Positions 8,423 to 16,319 of a stretch of 26,520 bases of DNA are shown in pieces. Below the pieces are notes generated by a model that did no database searches, was not told the origin of the DNA, and was given only the letters and a program-made list of their open reading frames with translations. The stretch is from CAZPQN01 sp964588795 (GTDB lineage Bacteria > Fidelibacterota > UBA2242), in the NCBI GenBank assembly GCA_964588795.1, contig CAZPQN010000031.1:1-26520 (forward strand), written 5' to 3'. A program made the position numbers and the translations under genes. Numbering within the stretch: position 1 is the stretch's first letter; each line of letters starts with the position of its first letter.

Positions 8423-10549
8423 TTATTTTATGATTAGAAGTTTCCCCTGCTGGATTTTATCGGTTTTTTTATCCTGAACAGTATAAATGTACAAACCAGT
8501 GGCGATCGCCTGATCGTTTCGCGAAACTAAATCCCAGGCGTGTTCACCACCCGGAAAAATCGTATGCCCTAAAGAGTAGTTTTGATACCACTTGATATCA
8601 TTGCCATTATAGGTCGAGCCTTTATGCGTGAATTTATCTACTAAATCGCCGGCTAAGGTATAAATGCGCACTTCACAATCTTCCGGCAGATTATAGAAGT
8701 ACAGTTTCCGTTCCCGCTCGAATTTTCCATCCCAGAGAGCCTGCGCACGATAGGGATTGGGATAGACGCCGACTGCCTCTTTGGCACCGGGGGCAGGCGC
8801 TGGTGTCCCCGGACTAACTATCGTCAAATTCTGGAGCCGACTGCTTTCCAGACTCTGCAAATTAAGTTTGGCGTCACCGCTGTCAAAAGCTGTCACACTA
8901 AACGCGTACTGCCAGCCATTGTGCAGTGGTTCGATTTCATATTTATACTTGAACGTCACGGTCTGAAAAACACCCGGTGAAACTTCGACGTCCGTGGTGA
9001 TTGGTGCCGTCAGCAGGATTTTATCAAAACCGGTATCGTAGAAGAGGCCATCTACTGCGTCATATTCACTGATCAAAGTCATATTACTAATAATGCCTGA
9101 ACCGGTCGAATCATCACCGAGCGAAGAGCGGTATATCCGATAACCTTCAAAATCGGGATGCTTTGAAATCAGATCAATCGAACGTTCCGCGGTATCGTCC
9201 CATAACAGGGTCACTTTTTGATTTTCAGGAATGACTTTCACAATGGGTGGTGTGGGCGGTGTGGGCAACAGATAGCGATCGAGTTTGCCATTACCGGTAA
9301 TGTCCTCGCCGGGATCGAGTTCCCCGTCATTGTCGGAATCCTCTCCATGATAGGCGCGATAAGCCCAGAGCGTATTTTCAACCAGGTTTTTCCGCGCGGC
9401 TTCGTTATCAATTGTACTCGGATTGAAGCCCGCCTTCTTGGCACAGACCACTGCAAACACGACATTCAGCGTGGAATCGGGCGGTATGCGGTCGAATGGA
9501 CCCGTCGAAATCAGACACATGCGGTTCCCGGGTTTCTGGAAGATCGCCGATTGATAATAATTCTCGGGTATTGATTTGCGCATCCGTTCATAACGACTGG
9601 CTTCATCGGACGGAGCACGATCTTCCTCGGCATCGCCGCCGCTGAACAACCACCAATTATGAAAAGCTTCACCTCGAAAGGTCGTATCGCCCGGCACCGG
9701 TTCAGCTCCTAAAAATGCGATGCCCACATAGCTGTCGGTGAATCCGGGATCACCATCATAATCATAACAGTACACCATCTGGATGGCGTCATCATCAACA
9801 TAGCCGGAAGCCGCATGCAGGTAGAATGGCGAACCGACCCGCGGCGGAGTAATATTGGTATTTCTGACGACTAAGTCAGCCCACAGACCAATATAAACGT
9901 CGCGAAGAGTATCCTGCCAGACATTCTTGATGGTATAATTGAAAATTACAAAAGCGTCCGCGAAAGGATAATTCCAGGCATAGGTTTCGAGATGGACACC
10001 CAAACCGATCGGCGTATGACCAACGATCTCCGTACCCGTTTGAGGTACGTAACGGTTTGTGTCGGTGAAATTGGCCACGAAATCCTGATGACTAATCGCC
10101 TGACCGGAGTAGTATTTATTATCCGGAATCGAGGAGCGCTCGATGACGCGGTCGGTCTCACTACTTGTATTGGTGAACTCGAAATTGGCGGAACCACCTC
10201 CGGAAAGGCGTGGTGTGTTGAAGGCACCCGTCGTAACGTGTATGCCAGTTGCGGTATTAGCTCCGACCCACAATCCACCAACGAACAGGTGCTCGATGCC
10301 GGAGCCTTTGGGGTAGACGCACGAAGGCTGATCGGTCGGAAACTGGGTTCGGAATCCATCTCCAAAAGTACCAAAATTGGTAATGGTAATGCCAATGTTT
10401 CCAGTCGTCGTATATTTGGAATCGTCATCCACGTCGGGTTTTAATAAACCTAATCGCTCGGGCAAATTCTGGGATTGGGCAAATGTAATCAATCCCAGAA
10501 GTGTGATGCTGATGATTTTGAACGTCTTGATGGTGATAATCTGCTTCAT
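8423..10549 (-). CDS. Secreted protein with EF-hand-like loop, Fn3-like region and YPNPY C-terminal domain
   Basis: First gene of the operon, about 708 residues. The signal peptide MKQIITIKTFKIISITLLGL sets the start at 10549; the frame is open to a GTG at 10618, but that would lie inside the likely promoter and add non-signal sequence. The first 400 residues form a domain I cannot assign to a family, with GIEHLFVGGLWVGA near the start. Next comes an Asp-rich calcium-binding-type segment, DSDNDGELDPGEDITGNGKL, then an Fn3-like part containing WDDTAERSIDLI and FEGYRIYRS. The last 100 or so residues begin VGVYPNPYRAQALWDG and end QQGKLLIIK, a variant of the C-terminal sorting fold with NPY in place of NPFN. 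Leading position suggests it is a main product of the operon and perhaps cargo of the PorV-like and receptor genes downstream. Confidence 0.83.
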   Translation of the reverse strand: MKQIITIKTFKIISITLLGLITFAQSQNLPERLGLLKPDVDDDSKYTTTGNIGITITNFGTFGDGFRTQFPTDQPSCVYPKGSGIEHLFVGGLWVGANTATGIHVTTGAFNTPRLSGGGSANFEFTNTSSETDRVIERSSIPDNKYYSGQAISHQDFVANFTDTNRYVPQTGTEIVGHTPIGLGVHLETYAWNYPFADAFVIFNYTIKNVWQDTLRDVYIGLWADLVVRNTNITPPRVGSPFYLHAASGYVDDDAIQMVYCYDYDGDPGFTDSYVGIAFLGAEPVPGDTTFRGEAFHNWWLFSGGDAEEDRAPSDEASRYERMRKSIPENYYQSAIFQKPGNRMCLISTGPFDRIPPDSTLNVVFAVVCAKKAGFNPSTIDNEAARKNLVENTLWAYRAYHGEDSDNDGELDPGEDITGNGKLDRYLLPTPPTPPIVKVIPENQKVTLLWDDTAERSIDLISKHPDFEGYRIYRSSLGDDSTGSGIISNMTLISEYDAVDGLFYDTGFDKILLTAPITTDVEVSPGVFQTVTFKYKYEIEPLHNGWQYAFSVTAFDSGDAKLNLQSLESSRLQNLTIVSPGTPAPAPGAKEAVGVYPNPYRAQALWDGKFERERKLYFYNLPEDCEVRIYTLAGDLVDKFTHKGSTYNGNDIKWYQNYSLGHTIFPGGEHAWDLVSRNDQAIATGLYIYTVQDKKTDKIQQGKLLIIK

Positions 10550-10581
10550 ATTCAACAAGCGGGGTAAAATGTAACAAAACG

Positions 10582-10618
10582 CCAATCTAAAGCCAAAGAA
10601 AAAAATGCAAATTGTCAA
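10582..10618 (-). promoter_or_regulatory. Candidate promoter for the six-gene envelope operon
   Basis: On the minus strand a perfect TTGACA (10618-10613) is followed by TTTG (10611-10608), 18 bases, then TAGATTGG (10589-10582). The last two resemble the Bacteroidetes-type promoter TTTG-N19-21-TAnnTTTG with one mismatch and a spacer one base short. It would give a leader of roughly 30 bases before the ATG at 10549. This is pattern matching only. Confidence 0.3.
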
Positions 10619-10702
10619 TTAGTGGGATATTTTTATCTCATAAGTGCAACATCAAGACACTCGCAGTGATCTGAATCCTATCCATTTATAAAATAAATAC
10701 AC

Positions 10703-10710
10703 TATATTTG
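10703..10710 (+). promoter_or_regulatory. Candidate -7 element upstream of the deacetylase-like gene
   Basis: TATATTTG matches the Bacteroidetes-type -7 consensus TAnnTTTG exactly and lies 34 bases before the ATG at 10745, a plausible distance. No TTTG is present 19-21 bases upstream, so only half of the expected promoter is visible. It sits in the AT-rich gap shared with the divergent envelope operon. Confidence 0.3.
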
Positions 10711-10744
10711 TTCTGAATTTTGAAATCAAAGAAAGTGATTTAAG

Positions 10745-13459
10745 ATGAAAAAAATAATGCTACTCCTGACTCTTGCCCCATTCTTCAATTTGACCCACTT
10801 ATCCGCTGCGCCGGGTAAAGTCTATCTCGTTTTGGGTTCCGATACCGCCATCTGGGACGGTATGAGTGTTTCCAATTATCATAGCACTTACAATCAAAGT
10901 CTCTACACCGACCCGTCCCGCAATGCGACCCGGGTCATGGATCCCTCGTGGCGCGAACGTTTCAAGGACTCTTATGGTACAACCCTTAAGCTGACCTGGT
11001 GGATGATGGCAGGTAATATCTTCCGCTACGCCACCAATACCAATTTTCCCATCCCGAACATCATGACGCTGTACCTGATGCAAAAATACTATGGCGCCTA
11101 TATCAGTGAGGTCGGTGATGAACTCACTCTCCACTACCACACTTTCGTCTGGACCGATTATGATCAGGACGGTGTATGGTACTGGAACCAGGCCAAGGAT
11201 TTCAACGAGTCGCGTGCTGATTTTGACTTCACGCTGTGTCAATTCCTTTTAGAAGAGAACGTTTTCCCGGTTTCTTTCCGTAGCGGCTGGCATGCCATGG
11301 ACGATCACTGGCAACATTATCTGAATGAACTCCTCCCCTACAGCCTGCACAACGACTGGCCGAGTAAACGCACCTACGATCCCGAACCGATTGATAATAT
11401 TTACGACTGGTCGCAATCGCCTTCCACCTTTATCCCGTGGCATCCGTCGCTCGCCGATTATCGTCTTCCCGGCGACGGTCCGGGCTGGAATGTCCGTTCG
11501 ACGCACTTCAATACCGCTCGCGGACGCAACCTGTTAGATTCGCTTTTCAATCGGGCAAATCAAGGTCAGGATCAATTAGCCTGTTTCTGGGGACACCTGC
11601 CGGAAGAAGATTTCATTTCGAATATCGCCGCGCTCGATTCCCTGGCGCAGAAGGCGGCCCTGAAATATCCCAATGTCAAATTCCGCTATTGCACCGCCGT
11701 CGAAGCCTATCAGTTCTGGCAAAATAAGGTTGACACTCTCGCCCCTGATGTAACTTTCGAGGAGATTGTAACCGGTGAAGACGTCGCTTTCCGCATTACT
11801 ACCGCTGAGCCGATTTTTCAGCGAGTCCCTTTTGTAGCAGTCAAGGACATTTACGAAAACTATTCCGTCTTACCCTGTAACGCCGTTGGGGAAAATACCT
11901 GGCAGACCACCAGCCTCAAAAAGGCGCATTTGGCCAAAGTCGGGGTCGCCGTATGTGATACCCTCGGCAACCAGACCAAGCAGTTCATCATCTATAAACC
12001 GGATGATATTTATATTGACAACGAAACCGGCGACTATCAGGAAATCAGCGGTAACTGGAGCACAATTACTGCAACGAACCACTGGGGACGGAATGCACGA
12101 GTCGCGCAACTCGCCACAGGTGATACCGTCCGCGTCAGCTGGCATCCCTCGATACCTCAGACAGCACTTTACAATATTTATATTCAGATGCCCGAAACCG
12201 ATAATCCCGCCCAGTATCTGACCTATAAGGTTTTCAGCGATGGAACTTGTCTTGACACGATTACCGTTGACCTGGCGCTGACTCCAAAAAAATGGCATTT
12301 CCTGACAACGGTGAATTTACCTGCGTATGCTGATAATTATCTCTTATTAGAATCAAATGCCATTAACCAGGTGGGGAAAAAGGTTGCCGTGGATGTTGTG
12401 AAATTCTCCGCGCTGGTGCGCGATTATGACCTCATCTGTACGAATCCGGCAATTGACTTCGGCATGGTTCCGCAGGTTGATACTGCCTATTACGAATTGA
12501 CGCTGACTAATGGCGGTTATAAGAATCTGGAAATCACCAACATAACCGCTGGTACACCGCAGATTATTGTACCGACGGAATTTCCGATCATCATTCCGCC
12601 GATGAGCTCGATAATCGTCCCCATAGGACTGGCGACGGAAAACCTGGGACCTTTCAACGACACCTTGAAAATCCAGTCCAATGATGCCGGTGAACCGACA
12701 CTCGCCATCCCGGTTAACGCTACCATCAGCACTTATTTCGTCATCGTGGATAATGAAGATTTTGATAACTATTATGAGTTCGGTACCTGGCGTACAAGCG
12801 TCGCTCAGGCCTACGGACCTTCCAGCCGCTACGCGCCTCTCAATCAGAATCCACGCGCCTATGCCCGCTACACGACCCAAGTCAAACTCGACGGAATCTA
12901 CGACCTTCATGAAATCGTCCCCACTACAGTCAATGCTTCGGATACTGTTTTGTATGTTGTTCTGAAAAACAATATCGTCATCAATTCCGTCATCGTCAAT
13001 CAAAACACGGGCAGTGGCAACTGGGTAAAAATCATCAGCGGATTACCATTCCGGAAGGGCGAATCCATCACGGTCCGCGTCGTGGACACCGGCCGCAGTT
13101 CCAATTCCGGCTGGGTGCTCCGGGCCGATGCCATCAAACTCACCTGGCAGAAGGAAATCAGCTCCGGGACCGACCAAAACCTGACCGGTTTGCCTACTCA
13201 GTTCGAACTCTCCCGGAATTTCCCGAATCCCTTCAATGCCGCGACAACTATTAATTACGCCGTGCCGACTCCCGAGTTAGTCAGAATCACCGTCTATAAT
13301 GCATTAGGACAAGTAGTCGCCGAACCGGTGAACTATCGGCACACACCCGGATATTACTCGGCCACTATTCGCCTGGACAAACTGAGTTCCGGTTTCTATT
13401 TCTGTCGTCTGACAGCAGGCGAAACCGTACTCGTGCGGAAAATATTGCTGCTTAAATAA
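10745..13459 (+). CDS. Secreted deacetylase-like protein with two Golvesin-type domains and sorting domain
   Basis: A 904-residue exported protein. After the signal peptide (about 1-22), residues 23-410 look like a NodB/glycoside-hydrolase-type alpha/beta barrel: LTLHYHTFVWTDYDQDG near 127-143 carries a His-Tyr-His metal-site candidate, and FRSGWHAMDDHW near 177-188 resembles the FRxG region of polysaccharide deacetylases. Then come a Golvesin/Xly-like carbohydrate-binding-type domain at about 420-555, an ASH/HYDIN-like sandwich at about 560-660 (CTNPAIDFGMVPQVDTAYYE), and a clearer Golvesin domain at about 663-800 (VIVDNEDFDNYYEFGTWRTS ... VLRADAIKLTW). A FlgD-like sorting domain occupies about 819-904 (LSRNFPNPFNAATTINY). 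A surface enzyme acting on cell-wall or extracellular polysaccharide is the best inference; the catalytic family is uncertain. Monocistronic, divergent from the envelope operon. Confidence 0.85.
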   Translation: MKKIMLLLTLAPFFNLTHLSAAPGKVYLVLGSDTAIWDGMSVSNYHSTYNQSLYTDPSRNATRVMDPSWRERFKDSYGTTLKLTWWMMAGNIFRYATNTNFPIPNIMTLYLMQKYYGAYISEVGDELTLHYHTFVWTDYDQDGVWYWNQAKDFNESRADFDFTLCQFLLEENVFPVSFRSGWHAMDDHWQHYLNELLPYSLHNDWPSKRTYDPEPIDNIYDWSQSPSTFIPWHPSLADYRLPGDGPGWNVRSTHFNTARGRNLLDSLFNRANQGQDQLACFWGHLPEEDFISNIAALDSLAQKAALKYPNVKFRYCTAVEAYQFWQNKVDTLAPDVTFEEIVTGEDVAFRITTAEPIFQRVPFVAVKDIYENYSVLPCNAVGENTWQTTSLKKAHLAKVGVAVCDTLGNQTKQFIIYKPDDIYIDNETGDYQEISGNWSTITATNHWGRNARVAQLATGDTVRVSWHPSIPQTALYNIYIQMPETDNPAQYLTYKVFSDGTCLDTITVDLALTPKKWHFLTTVNLPAYADNYLLLESNAINQVGKKVAVDVVKFSALVRDYDLICTNPAIDFGMVPQVDTAYYELTLTNGGYKNLEITNITAGTPQIIVPTEFPIIIPPMSSIIVPIGLATENLGPFNDTLKIQSNDAGEPTLAIPVNATISTYFVIVDNEDFDNYYEFGTWRTSVAQAYGPSSRYAPLNQNPRAYARYTTQVKLDGIYDLHEIVPTTVNASDTVLYVVLKNNIVINSVIVNQNTGSGNWVKIISGLPFRKGESITVRVVDTGRSSNSGWVLRADAIKLTWQKEISSGTDQNLTGLPTQFELSRNFPNPFNAATTINYAVPTPELVRITVYNALGQVVAEPVNYRHTPGYYSATIRLDKLSSGFYFCRLTAGETVLVRKILLLK

Positions 13460-13490
13460 TCGCATTTAAGGCAGTCTCAAAGCGAGTAAA

Positions 13491-13620
13491 GAAATCTCAA
13501 ATCTCAAACAGTCCTCAATTACCTGAATTCTAACACGCTGACCTTAGGACTCCGTGTTTAATAATTGAGTATTTGAATTTCTGATTTGTTTAAAATTTGG
13601 AATTTAAGATTTGGAATTTT
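13491..13620. repeat. Long imperfect palindrome, copy A
   Basis: An AT-rich inverted repeat about 130 bp long fills the gap between two convergent genes. The left arm starts AAATCTCAAATCTCAAACAG; the right arm ends in repeated AATTT/TTGGAATTT units that read back as similar sequence on the other strand. A tighter inner stem, TAACACG...CGTGTTTA, surrounds CCTTAGG. Copy B at 15456-15603 shares the same order of motifs, including exact CAAATCTCAAACA, CCGTGTTTA and ATTGAGTATTTGAATTTC. It may also fold as a bidirectional RNA hairpin at the ends of both flanking transcripts. Confidence 0.75.
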
Positions 13621-13640
13621 CCTTCGATTACGTCTGGCTT

Positions 13641-14912
13641 CTACTTCACTTTAGGTAATATTTCCTTGAGCACATCCTTGTGTACCGTGTAGCTGAGCAT
13701 TTTCAGTTTGACAAAGTCGCCGCGCCAGAAATAGTAACCCTTAAACGCACCCCATCGGGAACTGCGGCCCGAATCCTTGATCAGGAACCAGTCCCAGTTG
13801 CCTACTTTCGTGTACCCGACTAAATGCAGTCCGTGGTCATCCGCAGTCGTGCCGTCAAAGATGCGCAAATCGCGCGCCGACTGATTGATTTTGTCAGGTG
13901 GAATATCAAAATCCGGCACAAAAGCCACATCCTCAAAGCCCAAATAACCGGCATCGCCGACATCTCCGCCAATGGCTACGGTGTAACCGCTAACCACAGC
14001 CTTTTTTATCAGGTTATACCATTCCTCCATCGGTAAATTGATATAAGATGAATCGTGCCACCAGTTGTCCGGCACCTTGAACTCGCCGCGCGTATAAAAC
14101 GGGATCTCGCTCGTGGACATCACATCGCGGTAATCCGCTAAATTGAGCTTCAGCACCTTCTGCAGGAATTCGGTCGGTGTGTAGGTCTGCTCCTTCCAGA
14201 CAAACTTCTGCGGCGGTTCACCGAGATGCTTGTTCAGAATCACCTTGATCATCGCCAAAGCTGGCTCAACGTCCCAGTAATCATGTTCTTTGCAGTACTC
14301 CAAAAAGTTCGTCAGTTCTTCAATTAAAAACGTATGATCGTGTTTGTCACCTTTGAGCAATCCGGTGTAAACATCAGCCGGAACCGCGCCGTACTTCGCC
14401 ATTGTCCGGAAGACGCCATTCACTTCGCCGCCTTCCGCGAAATGCGAATCGCCGCGCTCCTCCAAATAGCGCCGTGCTTTTTCCACATATTCATAATAGA
14501 CCGTATGCAGTTCCGAAAGCTTGATTGTCTGATGCGTCAATCTAAAAACTTCGGATTCCAGGAAAGACGTTCCGCAGAAGCACCAGCACATGCCCGACTG
14601 GTACTGCGCAACCGGTTCCCAGTGCCAGAGCGGCTTGAAAGCATCCACACTGGCGGGCTTCTGTATCCCACCTAAGTCGGACTTGAAAATCAACTCCTTA
14701 CGTTCGGCCTGCTTTTTCTGAGCCGCCTGCCGGTCGCGAATGACTTCCAATAGCGAATCGGCGCGTTTCTGGGTTAGTTCACGTTCCTTTTCCAGCTGGT
14801 CGAGCACCGGGTCGATGTACTTGGGAATATAACTCCCCTTGTTTACCTGCCCGAAACCTGTACTGCCGGCCAGTAACAGGATCAACAAACCTTTTTTGCT
14901 GACTTTCTGCAT
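13641..14912 (-). CDS. Exported C1-family (bleomycin hydrolase/PepC-like) peptidase with Asn-to-Asp change
   Basis: About 423 residues. The start at 14912 is set by AAAGGA six bases upstream and by the signal peptide MQKVSKKGLLILLLAGSTG; the open frame to 14945 would place that ribosome site inside the gene. A charged, probably coiled-coil stretch follows (about 37-75, LEKERELTQKRADSLLEVIR). The peptidase part carries QYQSGMCWCFCGTSFLESE, with Cys109 in the catalytic position, and DDHGLHLVGYTK with His360. Where papain-like enzymes have KNSWG the sequence reads KDSGR: the catalytic Asn is Asp380 and the Trp is Gly. The length and PepC-like GRCW-type motif fit the aminopeptidase C/bleomycin hydrolase branch, which is normally cytoplasmic, whereas this one is exported. 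Activity is likely but altered. Convergent with the deacetylase-like gene, divergent from OsmC. Confidence 0.85.
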   Translation of the reverse strand: MQKVSKKGLLILLLAGSTGFGQVNKGSYIPKYIDPVLDQLEKERELTQKRADSLLEVIRDRQAAQKKQAERKELIFKSDLGGIQKPASVDAFKPLWHWEPVAQYQSGMCWCFCGTSFLESEVFRLTHQTIKLSELHTVYYEYVEKARRYLEERGDSHFAEGGEVNGVFRTMAKYGAVPADVYTGLLKGDKHDHTFLIEELTNFLEYCKEHDYWDVEPALAMIKVILNKHLGEPPQKFVWKEQTYTPTEFLQKVLKLNLADYRDVMSTSEIPFYTRGEFKVPDNWWHDSSYINLPMEEWYNLIKKAVVSGYTVAIGGDVGDAGYLGFEDVAFVPDFDIPPDKINQSARDLRIFDGTTADDHGLHLVGYTKVGNWDWFLIKDSGRSSRWGAFKGYYFWRGDFVKLKMLSYTVHKDVLKEILPKVK

Positions 14913-15044
14913 ATTCAATCCTTTCATATAACCGTAAAATTTCATCCAATTTTAAATATTTGCCGTCAATATTCAAATGTTCCTGTAACGCTATCGCATC
15001 TTTGGGACTCTAAATCGCCAACTAACCATTGGAAAGGAGTTTAT

Positions 15045-15440
15045 ATGGAAATGCTAATCGATTTCCCTCAGGGTCTGCGAGTGGACGCCCACTTCGGTAA
15101 ATATCACGTTTTAACCGACCAACCGTTAACTGCGGGTGGCGCTGATGCCGCGCCCACGCCCTTTGCGCTATTCTTGGCCTCACTCGGAACCTGCGCCGGT
15201 ATCTATGTCCTCGGTTTCTGCAAACAGCGCAACATTCCCACCCAAAACATCCGCCTCATCCAGCGCGTCAGCCGCGACTTCGCCACCGGCTTAGTTTCAA
15301 ACGTCCAGATCGAAATCCAGGTGCCGCCCGATTTTCCCCAAAAGTACCATGATGCCCTGATCCGCGCCGCCAGCCAGTGCGCCGTCAAAAAGCATCTCGA
15401 AAATCCACCGCAGTTCGAGATAGTGACGAAAGTAGCCTAA
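15045..15440 (+). CDS. OsmC/Ohr-family protein
   Basis: A 131-residue cytoplasmic protein of the OsmC superfamily. The two family cysteines are present: Cys50 in FLASLGTCAGIYVLG and Cys112 in AASQCAVKKHLEN; in OsmC and Ohr these reduce organic peroxides. An extra Cys59 lies nine residues after the first. The length suits the short YhfA-like OsmC branch, which often lacks a proven peroxidase role, so the substrate is open. AAAGGAGT stands a few bases before the ATG, a strong ribosome site. It shares its upstream gap with the divergent C1 peptidase and is followed by palindrome copy B, which could end its transcript. Confidence 0.9.
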   Translation: MEMLIDFPQGLRVDAHFGKYHVLTDQPLTAGGADAAPTPFALFLASLGTCAGIYVLGFCKQRNIPTQNIRLIQRVSRDFATGLVSNVQIEIQVPPDFPQKYHDALIRAASQCAVKKHLENPPQFEIVTKVA

Positions 15441-15455
15441 CTCCGTCGGTGAAAA

Positions 15456-15603
15456 TAAATCACAAATCCTAAATCACAAATCTCAAACAATATCCAATTA
15501 CCAAAATTCTAAACACGATAACCTCTAAGGTTCCGTGTTTATGACATTGAGTATTTGAATTTCGAATTTTTTTAGAATTTGAGATTTGAGATTTGAAATT
15601 TAT
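15456..15603. repeat. Long imperfect palindrome, copy B
   Basis: Second copy of the element at 13491-13620. Left arm AAATCACAAATCTCAAACAA, right arm ending GAGATTTGAGATTTGAAATT, which reads on the other strand as AATTTCAAATCTCAAATCTC. The centre is better paired than in copy A: AAACACG (15511-15517) faces CGTGTTT (15534-15540), and inside it AACCT faces AGGTT. It begins about 16 bases after the OsmC stop codon. The central bases differ from copy A while both halves keep pairing, as expected if folding is selected. Confidence 0.75.
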
Positions 15604-15623
15604 TCTTCAAAAGTCATGTTCTT

Positions 15624-15658
15624 CTTTTGATAAATTGATCAAAAGGTCTTAATATTTG
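15624..15658 (+). promoter_or_regulatory. Palindrome overlapping a candidate promoter for the transporter operon
   Basis: CTTTTGAT (15624-15631), six bases, then ATCAAAAG (15638-15645) is a perfect 8-bp inverted repeat of operator type. The TTTG inside its left arm (15626-15629) is followed after 21 bases by AATATTTG (15651-15658), one mismatch from the TAnnTTTG element of Bacteroidetes-type promoters. A regulator bound here would cover the upstream promoter element. Distance to the GTG start of the transporter is about 39 bases. No protein binding is shown. Confidence 0.4.
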
Positions 15659-15697
15659 CCCCGATGATAATACATGTAAAAGAAGCAGATAGGTGAA

Positions 15698-16315
15698 GTG
15701 GCGGTAATCATCGTCATTGCGGCCTACATCGCGGCGCAGATGTTGGCTGACATCTCCAGCCTGAAAATCATCCTGTTTTTGGGTTTCTCAATGGATGCCG
15801 GAACTCTTATATATCCAATCACTTTTACCTTGCGCGATCTCGTCCACAAAACCATCGGTATCAGGGGTGCCCGCACGGTGATTGTTGCGGCGGCGGTGAT
15901 TAATTTGGTGATGGCGCTGTTGTTCTGGTTGATTGCCAGATTGCCCGGCGATCCGGCCGCCGGGGATCAATCCGCTTTCGCGACTCTTTTAGCGCCGGTC
16001 TGGCGCATCGTCATTGCCAGTATCATTGCCGAAGTCTTGGCCGAACTCGTGGACACGGAAGCCTACCAGTTCTGGATTTCCAAGGTTACCGAACGTTTTC
16101 AATGGCTAAGAGTCCTGTTCAGCAATGCGATCAGCATTCCGATCGATACGTTGATTTTCGTCTGGGGCGCATTCGGCGGCAGATATGCCGGGGCGGTCAT
16201 CTGGTCAATTTTCTTGGCCAATCTCCTTTTAAAAGGCGCCACGACTATCGCGAGCCTGCCGCTGATCTATTTAGTACGCGAAAAAAAACAACTACAACAT
16301 AACCATCAGGAGTAA
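15698..16315 (+). CDS. YhhQ/VUT-family transporter (queuosine-precursor type)
   Basis: A 205-residue inner-membrane protein with about six hydrophobic segments. Family signatures: FSMDAGTLIYPITFTLRDLV near residues 29-48, AEVLAELVDTEAYQFW near 109-124, and FSNAISIPIDTLIFVWGAFG near 139-158. In E. coli YhhQ imports the queuosine precursors preQ0/preQ1; other members of the VUT group may carry other substrates. The start is GTG; an in-frame stop at 15677 leaves no ATG upstream, and the weak AGGTGA lies only a few bases before it. No queuosine enzymes are in view, so the substrate rests on family alone. An FMN-binding lipoprotein follows after four bases, a close operon. Confidence 0.85.
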   Translation: MAVIIVIAAYIAAQMLADISSLKIILFLGFSMDAGTLIYPITFTLRDLVHKTIGIRGARTVIVAAAVINLVMALLFWLIARLPGDPAAGDQSAFATLLAPVWRIVIASIIAEVLAELVDTEAYQFWISKVTERFQWLRVLFSNAISIPIDTLIFVWGAFGGRYAGAVIWSIFLANLLLKGATTIASLPLIYLVREKKQLQHNHQE

Positions 16316-16319
16316 AGCA

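Noticed and set aside
12353..13003. Open frame of 216 codons on the minus strand inside the Golvesin region
   Set aside because: The opposite strand encodes well-conserved domains; the product here is Ile/Asp-rich antisense sequence.
13491..15603. The two palindromes as the start of a CRISPR array
   Set aside because: Only two copies about 2 kb apart with genes between, no regular spacers and no cas genes.
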